DNA of 64,000 bases from the NCBI GenBank assembly GCA_030867875.1, contig JAOWCC010000936.1, forward strand, positions 77,223,032-77,287,031, given 5' to 3'. The notes below the pieces were generated by a model that searched no databases, had not been told where the DNA came from, and saw only the letters and a list, made by a program, of their open reading frames with translations. This DNA comes from Actinernus sp. WN-2022 (taxonomy: Eukaryota > Cnidaria > Anthozoa > Actiniaria > Actinernidae). This document shows, one piece after another, positions 31,410-42,739 of this stretch; position 1 is the first letter of the stretch, and each line of letters starts with the position of its first letter. Position numbers and translations under genes: made by a program.

Positions 31410-32300
31410 CTAATGCCAGCACGGCTCAAACCTGACAGACATGGTAGTGGTCCCTATCAATCACTTAGAGAAAAGGTCAAAACCTGGGACCCAATTTTGT
31501 TAGGGGAGGTGGTGGGTGGCGGGTAATACCTCCTGGGTAATTTTCTTGCATTGTAAAATAGGGATACCTGATTTTAATGCAGATACACGTTCTTCTCTGC
31601 CTGTAGAAACTAGAAATATAGTTATTTCTTCAATAAGTATTTTATTCAAGAAGATATTTGTGGTAAAAAATCTAGATTTTGCCAAAATGGGTGGTGGGTT
31701 CCGGGTACGACCCCTCTTCCCTCAAAATTGGGTCCCGTAAAAGTACCATTGTTTTGACCTCTTCCCTTAGAGGCGATGACTTAACGAAGACGTCATCTGT
31801 CACGTGATATTAAGTACACCCCCATATCTCCCTCATTTCTAAAGCCAGCTGGCTCAAATCTGGACAGACATGATAGTGGATTGCTATCAATCACTTAGTG
31901 GCGATGACGTAATTTTAAGTACGAGCCAATATCTACCTCATTTCTAATGCCAGACAGTTCAAACTTAGACAGGTATGGTAGTGGGTCCCTATCAATCACT
32001 AAGTGGTGATGACTTAACGATGACGTCATCTGTCACGTGATTATTTAGTACATGCCCATATCTCCCTCATTTCTAATGCCAGCTGGCTCAAATCTGGACA
32101 GACATAGTAGTGGAATGCTATCAATCACTTAGTGGCGATGACGTCATCGATTACGTGATTTTAAGTACATGCCCATATCTTCCTCATTTCTAATGCGAGG
32201 CTGTTCAAACTTGGACATGTATGGTATTGTTTCCCCACGATTCACTTAGTGGTGATGACGTAACGATGGCGTCATCGGTCACGTAATTTTTAGTATATGC
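31410..32300 (+). repeat. tandem array of about 115-127-bp units, five copies
   Basis: Each unit contains TTTCTAATGCCAG, (T/G)GCTCAAA or GTTCAAACT, GACAGACATG, CTATCAATCACTTAGTGG, GATGACGTCAT and CACGTGAT. Anchors at about 31423, 31852, 31967, 32087 and 32207; the first unit is split by the MITE at 31468-31766. CRE-like TGACGTCA and E-box CACGTG recur in every unit. Confidence 0.85.
31468..31766. mobile_element. 299-bp MITE in the tandem array, TTA target duplication
   Basis: Ends GAGAAAAGGTCAAAACCTGG (31468) and the complement of GGGAAGAGGTCAAAAC (ends 31766), inner pair GGGACCCAATTTTG / CAAAATTGGGTCCC. TTA at 31465-31467 and 31767-31769. Uninterrupted sister units (CACTTAGTGGCGATGAC) show the empty site. 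Confidence 0.8.
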
Positions 32301-33456
32301 TAAAATAGCTCACTGATCATCCACGAGTTGCCCTTTGGGGCCCTATGTTTCAAGACGGCGACGAGTTTTGACTTGGCAAAACCTTTAATCTTAGCTATTT
32401 ATTTTATTATTTTAAATGCAAAGATTTTGTGTTTTTTCTAAATCTGATAGGATCGAGTTTCACGAGCTTATATATAATGAAAGCAACATCCAGATACGAT
32501 CAACAGCTTGTAAAATGTAAGTATAAACTAAAAACATGATAAAGTGAATACCAATTGACTGTGGTTGTGTTGTTATTTATTGTTATTAACCTCTGGAAAG
32601 TATAGTAGAAATGACCAGATTTCTCAGTCAGGGACGCAGAACCTTGGTACTGGCCAGGGGACGTGAACTCCGACATGAAGATTTTTCAAACGAACGATAA
32701 ATGACTCTGATGTGGAAATCGCATATTTATCTGTGGCGTGTCTGACAATGGTAAAAACCAACCTTTCCTAAACACTGGACCAAGGGACAGTTTCCACCTA
32801 ACACGATTAACTTTTAATTTTGTTCTATTTACATGGGCTATAGCTGTACCTCTTCAGTTATATTTGATTATTATCTCTAGCCAGTCTGGGCTCAGGCAGT
32901 CTACAGAGTATTTAATGTTTTTTTAGAACTTACATACTTCATAATGATATTATGTAAAAAGTAGTGTATTTATCATTATTGCAAGATCAAGTTTATAAAA
33001 TAAAATAAAATAAATTTGGTCCAGAACAGAGAGAGTACATACATGTAAAATGGCACTCTTTCTTTCCCGTTCCAGGTCAGTATCGGCACTTTCACTCGGT
33101 CACGATCAGGAGTACGAGTAATTTTAAAGAGTTATTTGGGAACGAAAATTAATCTTGCTGCGACCCCAATGATAGAAAAAATGAGTGGACATTGCATGTT
33201 TGAGTCTCCTTCAAGATGTAGAAAATGAGCACTAGCACAGTGGCAGCTCACTAATATTTGAAAATGGTTGTCTGTAGTTTATGACCCCAATCGAAACTAT
33301 TGTATTGAGAATTTAGCCTGAATTTCAGCCGTTTCCTCTGATTCGTTATTGAGAATTACAGATAGATGAACTTATTTCAAATGCAGAACGACATTCCCTA
33401 ACTATTCACAATAAATAGCAACATTATGTGGAATTTGTCGTTCCCGAAATTGCTTG
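32301..33456. other. intergenic, nothing assignable
   Basis: A/T-rich; AAATAAAATAAAATAAAT near 32998-33015. No coding similarity seen. Confidence 0.4.
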
Positions 33457-33463
33457 ATTTCTC

Positions 33464-33905
33464 CATAGTTAATAGAGTGGAATGCATGGTTATGAAACTC
33501 AGGGACCTTCTTTGTTATATGTCTTTGTTAGTTTTTTTCAACCACTACCGTGCACAAAACACAATAGAAATTCCAACATGTTAATCAATCAGCCAATAGA
33601 TGGTTTGCACTCAATCCCCAGAGATTCAAATGACAAAGGGCATGGTGGGCTTGGTGGCCATGTTCGTGTACAGAACAAAAGAAGCTAACGAGGAATCTAC
33701 TGTTAACTGTACACCAACATGGCGGCTATGACCTCACGTGCAAAGGGTCCATAGAAACGTGCGAGTTCACTGGTTCAGGGAACGCTAATGAACTATGACC
33801 GTGCACAATCTTTTGTCTTACCCCCTTCCAACATAAATCGCAGCGCCTGTGTTAACCCTTTTGAAGTTTGCCGGGTTTCCTAACCATTCCACTCTATTAA
33901 CTATG
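33464..33905. mobile_element. 442-bp MITE, 7-bp target duplication
   Basis: TIRs CATAGTTAATAGAGTGGAAT and ATTCCACTCTATTAACTATG; flanking ATTTCTC at 33457-33463 and 33906-33912. The interior includes CACCAACATGGCGGC-type sequence (about 33640-33730) that recurs inverted near 57450-57540. Confidence 0.8.
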
Positions 33906-33912
33906 ATTTCTC

Positions 33913-34769
33913 GTAGTCGTACTGCACCTGATACAATTACAATGCATCAAATTTGAGTGACTCAATATCTTGCAGACTACTCAAATAACCATTGCACTTC
34001 GATCCGATCAACAACACCCATACCAAGTTTTTTTTTATAATTCTAAAGATCCTCAAGGAAATTTATTGAAAAGAAAGTAATATTACCCTGCAGAATTGAA
34101 AGAAACTGTTGTTGAAATGTACATACGTGGGACATTTGCACATTGATATTTGACAGACAAGAGCATCAGTATTGAACCAATTGTCTGGTTATCCTAGCAT
34201 AAACCATATATGACACAAAAATATGCTAGATCTCCATGCATGCAGTACATGCTAGATGGCCCGAGTTAAATCTTGTTGAGAATACAGTCTATCAGGAGTA
34301 TATATGTAATATACTCCTGAGTCTATATATAAATTGATGTAGACAACTTATAAAATATACCAGAAAGGTATTAAATGTCAAGCCGATCTTCATCCCTAGA
34401 AAATCAATTCGCTATAGAACATAATATAAACTGCGAACACGAATCGCTAGCGATCATGTACATACGCTATATATTCAGAAAAATAATCCTCAAATGCATG
34501 ATAAAACAATTTTCAAACTTAAATGTACGTATCATAAAACAAGTTACAGACGTATTAATACAAATTATAGATTATTTAGTCCTTTAAATAATCATGGAGC
34601 TAGTGAAGTTCCAGACCTAATAAGTTTATCACTGAGTCAGTCAATGTTATTAACTCTCAGGAGACTGAGATTTTTCGTTCCCAAAAAAATATTTTACACA
34701 CAAATTCTGAAGATTTTAAAACATATTATATGATGTTAATTTACCGTCATGTGGTTTAATTTTCATTTT
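33913..34769. other. intergenic, nothing assignable
   Basis: A/T-rich. One small hairpin, CAGGAGTATATATGTAATATACTCCTG at 34292-34318 (core AGGAGTATAT). Short frames look random. Confidence 0.4.
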
Positions 34770-36001
34770 GGAAAGGAGGGAACACAAAACGCTAGCGATG
34801 GCTGTGACACCGCCATCTAGGATCCCTTTTCATGTTGAGGGTCAGTCTTCTTCTAATTATTGTTTGGACTGTGGAGTACCCCAGCGTCTGTACTTGGACC
34901 TGTGCTTTTCTCACTTTATATGGCACCGTTGTCTGACATTCTGCGTAAGAATAATATGTCGTATCACTTGTATGCTGACGATACCCAGATTTATGCTTAC
35001 GTTTACCTTTGATGATCCTGCTGATATGATGTTGACTAAGATTCGTATTGAAGAATATGTGAAGGACATTGACGCCTGAATGTCTGCTAATAAGCTGATG
35101 CTGAATAAAGATAAAACTGAACTCTTAATTATTAGCTCGCGCTAGCTTCCGTCTGCGCCCGTTTTTGATTCTCTTAAAGTGGTTGATGAAGTTATTTCCC
35201 AATCTGATTCTGTTATAGCAGTATCGGTGTCTTGCTTGATAATAAGCTTACTATTACTACAGATGTCAGTGCTATTTGTAAAGTTTGTTTTTTATCACAT
35301 TAGAAATTTAGCTAAGATCAGGAAATATCTCTCTTATATAGATACGGAAATCTCGCTTATTAATGCTTTTATTACGTCCAAACTTGATCACTGTAATGCT
35401 CTCTTATGCGGTTTGCCTAAATATATATGTTGCAAAAGATTCAGTATGTACAAAACTCGTCAGCCCGTCTTATCACGTGTACTCGCAAATATGAGTCGAT
35501 CACACCTTGTTTAATTCAGCTACACGTACGGTTACCTGTGGAAAAACGAGTAATATTTAAGATTCTATTGTTCACGTATAAATCCCTCAATGATTTGGCT
35601 CCTGTCTATCTTAGTCAATTATTACACCGCTATGTACCTACTAGACAGCTACGCTCTTCTTCTGCCAATAATTTAGTTATCCCTACCTATAAGTTAGAAA
35701 GTTTTGGCTGTCGTGCCTTTTCCGTAGCTAGCCCCATCCTGTGGAACAGTTTGCCCTATGAAATCAAAACTTGTTGCACTATTTCTATCTTTAAGTCTAA
35801 GCATAAGACTCATCTTTTTGAATTAGCTTAAAATTTATAAGTATTAATTCCTATTTATTGTTAGACTTATTCTAGTATTTTTTAATCACTATTAGCAGCT
35901 TTCTTAAATTTGTCTTATTATCATAGTACATATATTTATGGATTGCCATGTAAAGCGCTGAGATCCGTTTTTGTATTTGCGCTATATAAGTTATTATTAT
36001 C
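34770..36001 (+). mobile_element. CR1/L2-type LINE, 5'-truncated and frameshifted
   Basis: Traces in order: DCGVPQ...[11 protein letters not shown] (about 34868-34915), the active site [13 protein letters not shown] (34960-35000), MLNKDKTELLII, INAFITSKLDHCNALLCGLP, LQKIQYVQNSSARLITCTRK and LHVRLPVEKRVIFKILLFTY, AFSVASPILWNSLPYEIKTC, HKTHLFELA stop 35831. The 3' end is TATAAGTTATTATTAT at 35985-36000. At least four frameshifts; inactive. Confidence 0.9.
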
Positions 36002-36064
36002 TGACCGAAAAGACCTTGGAAACGAGGTTGGATCCTGGTAAAAGCCACACAGCGATTAAATGTC

Positions 36065-36075
36065 TGCGCATGCGT
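36065..36075. promoter_or_regulatory. NRF1-like site TGCGCATGCGT
   Basis: Matches the palindromic NRF1 consensus, 18 bp before the putative first coding exon. Similar sites (TGCGCATGCGCA at 38433) occur in repeats here, so specificity is limited. Confidence 0.3.
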
Positions 36076-36092
36076 CAACTAATATTTTCAAA

Positions 36093-36155
36093 ATGGCTGA
36101 AAACGTTCCACCGTCTGCACCTTATGAGACTATTTCAGTTCTGTTGAGTGTATTG
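36093..36155 (+). CDS. possible first coding exon, unknown protein
   Basis: AAAATGG start context, then 21 codons MAENVPPSAPYETISVLLSV and L, ending exactly at a donor TTG/GTATGT. An NRF1-like site lies just upstream. I found no following exon I could defend, so it is either a real 5' exon of a gene whose rest I cannot see or chance. Confidence 0.2.
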
Positions 36156-36589
36156 GTATGTTTCTGAAAAAAGAATCGGTAAACTAGTATTTAACGATAA
36201 ATCAGACTAAACTTTAAGCTGTGAATTTAATGTGTTTTTCTTGAATCTAAATTCTCAAATCTCCCGGATTAGCTCAGTACGTGCTGCGATGGGTCCTGTT
36301 TTTTTTTAAACAGAAAGCCGTTCTCGAACTGATTAATAATTCATGAGATAGTCATCCAATGGAGGAACTGTATTTGGTCACATGCATGGGTATTGATACC
36401 GGGTGAAACCCTTGTTCGAAGCTTCGTCAGGTGGATGCATCTTGACATCCAATGAAACACCAGTTCCAAACGCACTAGTGTTTGATCATATTTCCAACCC
36501 TAGTGATCAATATTTCTTAATCATCATATTCATGAACCACTAACTAATTACATACTGATAAACAACAAGTAAGGAGCGACGAAGTAAAG

Positions 36590-36710
36590 AAATAAAGAAT
36601 GACATAGAAAGAAAAAGTCTGCCTCCACTGGAGTTCGAACCACGACCCTTCCGACTGCTTGTACTAACTCTTGTCCACTACTCTACTAGTACGCTAGTTG
36701 AAATCACTGC
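36590..36710 (-). mobile_element. tRNA-derived SINE-like sequence
   Basis: On the - strand GGGTCGTGGTTCGAACTCC is a perfect pol III B box region (GGTTCGAAC), preceded about 45 bp upstream by an A-box-like TAGAGTAGTGGA. Cloverleaf pairing is poor and an AAAG-rich tail follows (36560-36605), so a SINE head is more likely than a tRNA gene. Confidence 0.45.
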
Positions 36711-36825
36711 CATCAAAAAAGAATAATAAGCCATCTATTGAATAATTAGATACAACAGTCAAACGGTAAACAATACTTGCTAATGAAGTTTGAAAAGAAG
36801 CGTATGTAAATTGTCGGTTTTGCAT

Positions 36826-36935
36826 TCGTCTTTCATCAGGGGATTCCAAATATTTCGAAAACAATAAAACCCTTGAGGCTACGCCTCTCGGGTTTCATTT
36901 GTTTTCGAAATATTTGGAACCCCTGATGAAAGACT
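36826..36935. repeat. 110-bp hairpin
   Basis: GTCTTTCATCAGGGGATTCC and AATATTTCGAAAACAA at the left pair with TTGTTTTCGAAATATTTGGA and CCCTGATGAAAGAC at the right, loop with GAGGCTACGCCTC. Probably a short foldback MITE. Confidence 0.8.
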
Positions 36936-36984
36936 CCAATTCGTGTTTGACATAGAACTTCAAAAACTCATGCATAATTAATGA

Positions 36985-37622
36985 CCATTTTGTCCAAACA
37001 GATGAAGTAAATCACTCACGTGCATGCTCCTTGTTTTATACCCGATAAAACGAAAGGGTCTTTATACAACTTTTTACTGTACGAGTGTGGCCCTATATAA
37101 AACTTCATGTTTGAGGCTCAACCATGAAGTTTTATATACGGCCACACTCGAAGATTGAAAATCGTATAAAGACCCTCCTAGTCAATCCTTATAAAACCAA
37201 GGGCTTAACCGTGAATCTTTATAAAGACCCTCACTCGTACAGTTAAAATCCTTAAAAAGACCCTTACTGGAAATCTCATTTCATAAGATGAGACTCAGGG
37301 TTGCTCAACCAACGGTCTAAGTGCAATAACTCTAGGAGCTCGAATTGAAAGGCCCCTTGGCTCACAGTTATTCATACGCAACCGGCCTAACATTATGGGA
37401 CCCACATTTTTGCTCCGTATTCCACTGCGCATGTTAGTGACGCACAACGTAGCTATAAACAAATAATTCTCTTTTCATATAAATTTCTGAAAAATCTTTT
37501 AGAAGTAACGTTTTTCAAGCAGTTCAATAAACTCGCAGCACGTGTTTTATCGGGTCTAAAACCACTCGGGCTGCACCCTCATGGTTTTAAACCCGATAAA
37601 ACACTGCTGCTCGTTTATTAAA
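36985..37622. mobile_element. hairpin-ended composite repeat, copy 2 (uninterrupted)
   Basis: Same family as 7451-9560 without the TTAA insertion. Contains the inner palindrome (GGCCCTATATAAAACTTCAT / complement, here with a very short loop near 37110-37140) and ends with the GTTTTATCGGGTCTAAAACC hairpin (37545-37615). A third copy of the right half is at 39924-40197. Confidence 0.8.
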
Positions 37623-38938
37623 CAGTACATAAATCGTTAGGCTCGGTTTCCAGCCGTGGGGGTTTCGGTGAGCCCGCGATCCTCTCCCCACTCACGGCTG
37701 GGCGCGCGAGCTGAGACATTGTCGGGTTTTAGCCAATCACAACCTTGCCACTAAATCCCGTTGCTGAATGTATTTGCATAAGAAATTACGTCTGACGTAG
37801 GCCATGTTTACTCGTTTAACTCTGCGATCACAATTCACTCGAAAATCGCTGCATCAAACGAGTTTTACAATTCTTCAAGTCCTATGTACTCAGTTTGTAC
37901 ATTTTTTTTAATGTCTACAAGACATACTCTGCAGAAGTACTGAGTGGGAATACTCGACTCTAGCTCAGAATATAATAGTTCCGAGATAACATATGACCTT
38001 TATCCCCGCAAATTTCGGCTTTAGTGTCTTGATCGGCACTTAAATATTAAAGAGTAACAAATAAAGTAGCCTGGTTTCTCTTAAATGGCGTTTGTTCTTG
38101 AGAATTAATTTCACAGGAGTTTTAGTTTAAATAATTTCAATGTGCATGTGTTTTGAAAGTTTACGCGGAATCGAACCGGTAAACTGATTTTAATCAGATG
38201 ACGTCACGGACACGGTGTGTTCACCGCGCGCCCAGCCGGTGGGGGAGAGGCTTTGGAGAAACGACACCCCAACGGCTGAAACCGAGCCTAATAAATCGTA
38301 CGCCCTCCGGCTCCGGTCTGGACCTCCTGTCCACCTAGAGTGGTAAAACAGAATAAATCAAGTGCAGTGACACCGGGTTGTTACAATTTTGCGCGGGAAA
38401 TTGGCGCGACCGTCCACCGAGACTGACAGTAATGCGCATGCGCAGATGTTTGACCGCTGTGTGGCTGAAAGCTGAATCACGTGAGAAAAATCTCCAGAAA
38501 TCCTGTAAATTTTAATACTTGACATGAGGGCATCCAAGATAGCGGCCAAGCTAAATATTTCATCACGTGATACAAGCCATAGGTATCCCAATCCGGAGTG
38601 AGGGAGATACGTGTGAAAGCGACCAACAAAGCTTGTAGAAAGTAGAACTGAATTGGGACGCTTCATCATGTGCCTCATGTGTCCTTATAAATTTAGATGA
38701 CACTAGCGGGAGTTACAAAGCTGGGCTATGATGAACAAAAATGGAAAATGAAACCCATTTTGTGGTCCTCTAAACTCTATTTAAGGTAGATTTTGTATAT
38801 CATGATTATGGATCCAGCAATCTACCCTTTGTAACGAGCAAATTATTTTTTTCTGAACAAAGAGCAACTCAAGAATGGTCTGCGGCTATAAACGGCGATC
38901 ATAGATTGAATTCCAATTCAGCGAATAAACTGCCTATT
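37372..38938. repeat. local segmental duplication, copy 1 (contains a MITE)
   Basis: Matches 39924-40791 apart from the MITE at 37638-38288 and small indels: shared GGCCTAACATTATGGGACCC, GGAAATTGGCGCGAC, AGCGGCCAAGCTAAATATTT and GATTATGGATCCAGCAATCT. Contains a palindromic TGCGCATGCGCA at 38433-38444. The - strand frame at 38358-38678 is only partly kept in the other copy and is probably non-coding. Confidence 0.85.
37638..38289. mobile_element. 650-bp MITE with an empty site in the window
   Basis: Ends TTAGGCTCGGTTTCCAGCCG at the left and CGGCTGAAACCGAGCCTAA at the right, about 30-bp TIRs continuing into GTGGGGGTTTCG-like sequence. TAAATCG (7-8 bp) is duplicated (37630-37636 region and 38290-38297). 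The sister repeat at 40198-40210 reads ATAAATCTTACG with no insert. Ends and duplication size suggest hAT-like. Confidence 0.8.
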
Positions 38939-38939
38939 A

Positions 38940-39020
38940 GGTAGGTTTAAGATTAATTTAGCAGCCTTATTGTGCAACAATTGGAGACTATTCATTGCGC
39001 TCGCATCAACCTATTTCGGA
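38940..39020 (-). mobile_element. LINE fragment (thumb region)
   Basis: The - strand reads SLQLLHNKAAKLILNLPNRQ, the LINE motif that follows the palm domain. Confidence 0.45.
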
Positions 39021-39719
39021 AGTCTTTGATGTGCCGATACCGAAGTTCATTTGAATTCTTTTGGGTTCCTCGAACTACATTTTGTCTCGCTATCATTTCA
39101 TCGGAGCAGAGAACTGGTAACTACAATCCGTGCTTTCGGTTCATTGGCCTTTCGCCATTTTGTATAGCAAATGAGACCTCAACTATTTCCACAATAATCC
39201 TCGCTTCTATCGCTTTAGGTAAGTAGGATATTGCACAAAAAGTTATTGAAACATTCTATCAAAACATTAGGATGCTGTTTACTGCTTTGGGTTGTGAAAG
39301 AAAACCCTGTTTCCATGAACTGGGTCGTTGCACAGTCGTGACTGTCGATCTTCACGCGCTGTGACGTCCTCTGAACATATATGACAACAAACAAACGGAA
39401 AAATATAATCTATTTGTTTTATATAACAATTGCCAAGCTTTTTTAATGAGAGAAACACTGAAAAAACAAACCGAATGTGCGCTGTCGACGATAGCGATCC
39501 CTCACTACATTTCAATGTACTGCTGAGATCTCGTACAAACATATACACTATTCAATGCACCACGGACGTTCAGGTCAAATACATTATCAATAATTAAGCA
39601 ACTAAAGGTTTCGGAAATGGTTGTCTTCCCTACATGAAGTGTCGATGGCAGATTCAAGCAATTTATTTACTTGTGCACTAATATCACACGGCTCTAGCAA
39701 GGAGTCAGATTATTAAACT
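39021..39719. other. intergenic, nothing assignable
   Basis: Separates two LINE pieces on the same strand, so it may be a later insertion, but I see no terminal repeats. Confidence 0.3.
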
Positions 39720-39920
39720 ACAATTTCATATACTCTACTGCTTGCAGCACTTCACTTTTGTTAGAAACCTCTAGTTACAGTCTTATTGTTTCTGTCCCCC
39801 CATACTAAATCCCCGTAATCAAATAAAGGCAAGATCAAAGTGTTAATAACAGTTTACCTAGAAGATATATCGAGGAAGTAGATGTCTAATTCGGCGAAGA
39901 AGGCCAAGTCTCTGTTTAGT
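39720..39920 (-). mobile_element. LINE fragment (palm C-terminal part)
   Basis: The - strand reads LILPLFDYGDLVWGDRNNKT, equivalent to the FDYCSTVWGG region of the LINE at 12500. Probably the same element as 38940-39020. Confidence 0.5.
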
Positions 39921-39923
39921 GTT

Positions 39924-40791
39924 ACGCAACCAGCCTAACATTATGGGACCCAAAGTTTTGCTCCGTATTAATATTCCAACTGCGCATGTCAGTGACGCAC
40001 AACGTAGTTATAAACAAATAATTCTTCGCTTTTCATCTAAACTTCTGAAAATTATTATCTTTTAGAAGTAACGTTTTTGAAGCAGTTCAATAAACTCGCA
40101 GCACGTGTTTTATCGGGTCTAAAACCACTCGGGCTGCACCCTCGTGCACGTGGTTTTAAACCCGATAAAACACTGCTGCTCGTTTATTAAACAGTACATA
40201 AATCTTACGCCGGCTCCGGTCTAGACCTCCTGTCCACCTACAGTGGTAAAACAGAATAAATCAAGTGGAGTGACACCGGGTTGTTACAATTTTGCGCGGG
40301 AAATTGGCGCGACTGCCCACCGAGACTGACAGTAATGCACATGCGCAGATGTTTGACCGCTGCTGAAAGCTGAATCACGTGAGAAAAATCTCCAGAAATC
40401 CTGGACATTTTAATACTTGACTTGAGGGCATCCAAGATAGCGGCCAAGCTAAATATTTCATCACGTGATACAAGCCATAGGTATCCCAATCGGAGTGAGG
40501 GAGATACGTGTGAAAGCGACCAACAAAGCTTGTAGAAAGTAGAACTGAATCATGTGCCTCGACATGCCTTTATAAATTTAGATGACACTAGGCTTACAAA
40601 GCTGGGCTACGATGAACAAAAATAGAAAATGAAACCCATTGTGTGGTCCTCTACACTCTATTTAAGGTATATTTTGTATATCATGATTATGGATCCAGCA
40701 ATCTACCCTTTGTAACGAGCAACTCAAGAATGGTTTGCGGCTATAAACGGCGATCATAGATCGAATTCCAATTCAGCGAATAAACTGCCTT
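39924..40791. repeat. local segmental duplication, copy 2 (without the MITE)
   Basis: Counterpart of 37372-38938. Begins CGCAACCAGCCTAACATTAT and ends GCGAATAAACTGCCT. Supplies the unoccupied site for the MITE at 37638-38289. Confidence 0.85.
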
Positions 40792-40917
40792 CAGAGAGAA
40801 AATGTTTATTTTATCAGGAGCCCATAACGTAAAACTTACACTGAGGATGAGGAACTGTGGGTTATATCCGGCGAGGAGCCGGAAAAGATGCTCTCTCCAA
40901 ACGTAATTGATGTGTCT

Positions 40918-41104
40918 TATATGACTCTAAAGAAATTGCTAATCCATGTAACAATTTGCCGTCAACAAAACAAGCAATTATATTAATTTATGCTTCAAAA
41001 AACGTGCTGCCATTTTTAATAACTTATATTCCTGCTATTCTTCAAATTGATTAATCTCTTTACTAATTTTGTTGGAGCTGCGCTACATCGATATACATGT
41101 AGTC
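40918..41104 (+). repeat. dispersed repeat, copy 1 of 2
   Basis: About 90 percent matched to 51421-51614 by eye (ATGACTCTA, AACAATTTGCCG, AAAAAACGTGCTGCCATTTT, GTTGGAGCTGCGCTACATCG). The other copy ends with a GTT-repeat tail, so this is probably the 3' part of a retroelement. Confidence 0.7.
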
Positions 41105-41675
41105 TGAGTTCCACTTTGGTTCATTGAATGACTCACTGCACTTATTCACCTTCACTCGTATGTAAAACAATAACAACATAGTACTCCAAAACTTGCTCTT
41201 AAAACATTCACGATACTCTCTAGGTCTTAAATACATCGAATGCATTCCAATAACATCCTTATACTGCTATGGTGCACATAAAAATTTAACATATTGATTC
41301 AGTTTGGACACGTACCTTAGTGTTCGCGTCAGTTCACTTCACTGACAGCTTCTGGTTCAGCAATACGTTCACAGAGTTTGACAACAGTTTTGTATATATT
41401 ACCTTATATTCCCTTATGTTTCTTTGTATTTCTTTATAAGCTTTTCAAGTTTGCTTTTACGCCTGGCAATATGACAGTGAAATGAAACTGTCGGCCCTTA
41501 CTGGAGAGACTCGGTTCAAAACAGCTCTCAAAGATTTCAGTGTGAGCTTTGCGTCTCTTGACCGTAGATATTCTAAGGCTGCATGCATGTGTATGCAAAA
41601 GTAAGTTTGACAAGAATACAAACATGAAAGCAAAGCAGGACAAAATTCTCACCGATTATTCTTCCGCGAAGGCAA
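41105..41675. other. intergenic, nothing assignable
   Basis: No family resemblance in any frame; no clear repeats. Confidence 0.4.
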
Positions 41676-41677
41676 TG

Positions 41678-41995
41678 CCTCCCGGTTTGCTCTATGGTTA
41701 AGCGCCGGTCTGTTGTGCGGGAGGTAGCCTGCGTCGCATCCGAACTGAACGCAGGCTAGCGGGAGGTCGCGGGTTCAAACCCCGGCCGGACCAACAATCA
41801 GGGTCTTAAAATAACTGAGTATAGAACGTGCTTCCTTTGTGAAACAATTTCGTTCACGAGCTGCAAATGGTTAGACCTTCACGTCTTATCGGATAAGGAC
41901 GTTAAATTGTAGGCCCATCAGTGGATGAAGAGCCACCTCGTGGATATGCCACTGATTAATCCATTATTATTTATTATCATTATTATTATTTATGC
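41678..41995 (+). mobile_element. tRNA-derived SINE, interrupted in its tRNA head
   Basis: A-box-like TATGGTTAAGCGCCGG and B box GGGTTCAAACCCCG followed by GGCCGGACCA form a tRNA-like head; the body contains AAATGGTTAGACCTTC and GGATAAGGACGTTAAATTGT, and the tail is ATTATTATTT repeats (about 41962-41991). Within the head a 34-bp hairpin element is inserted at 41725-41758. The 5' acceptor half does not pair well with the 3' half, so not a working tRNA. Confidence 0.8.
41725..41758. mobile_element. 34-bp hairpin micro-element with 8-bp target duplication
   Basis: TAGCCTGCGTCGCATCCGAA ... CGCAGGCTA; same ends as the 66-bp palindrome at 13552-13617. GCGGGAGG is duplicated at 41717-41724 and 41759-41766. 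Removing insert plus one duplicate restores an ordinary SINE head. Confidence 0.85.
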
Positions 41996-41999
41996 ACAT

Positions 42000-42718
42000 T
42001 CACTCCCCACTTGAAGGCCGCGTTGTCAACATATCCCATGATTTAGTTATTACGTTTTTAGCACAGAGGCGGCATCCCTCGGTCTTTTCGTTAAAATAAT
42101 AACTTTATTCGAGAAACTACGAAGAGCCAACACACCAAAACCGTTTACTTGCAATAAAACTAATTTATGTTGTCGAATATATTAACTAAAGAATAATTAA
42201 GTGGACAAAGATCTTTATTCTACGGTTTTCCTTACCTAACTCAACAGTACCCCCCTGAGTTAATTGTGCACTTTATCGGTTGATGCTGAGACATAGAAAC
42301 GGACATAAATGACAACTATAGCGAATTTAGAGTGTTTCATCAGAAATGCTCAATAAACCATGCTAACCCTTCTATTTAATTCGACTTTGCAATAATTTGA
42401 ATAAATACTTAACATTTTGTCTAAAATCATTTTTTTCTTTCCTAACAACTCAAAAACTATACAGTGTATCCCTGATTTTAACGAACATTTTAGATATTAT
42501 TAGCTATGTCAGTAATTACATGTAAATTTATCATATATACCGTACCCGTGTTTCAAGTAGATTTTTTACATTTCTATATTATCACACAATTTTTATAGCC
42601 TTTAATTAATATTGTAAAATTCATTAATAATTCATAAGGGTTCTAGCCAATCCCATGTGCTGAATGACACCACATGATCGCCTCTGTATACCCACGTAGA
42701 AACCTGATTAATGAAACA
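42000..42718. other. intergenic, nothing assignable
   Basis: A/T-rich with no ORF or repeat of note. Confidence 0.4.
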
Positions 42719-42739
42719 TCAGGTTCTGTATCGATATAA

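Noticed and set aside
38358..38678. 106-codon minus-strand ORF
   Set aside because: Only partly preserved, with a frame change and different ends, in the duplicate at 40238-40489; no domain.
41678..41790. Functional tRNA gene
   Set aside because: Pol III boxes are present but the acceptor halves pair poorly, an insertion breaks the head and a SINE body and tail follow.
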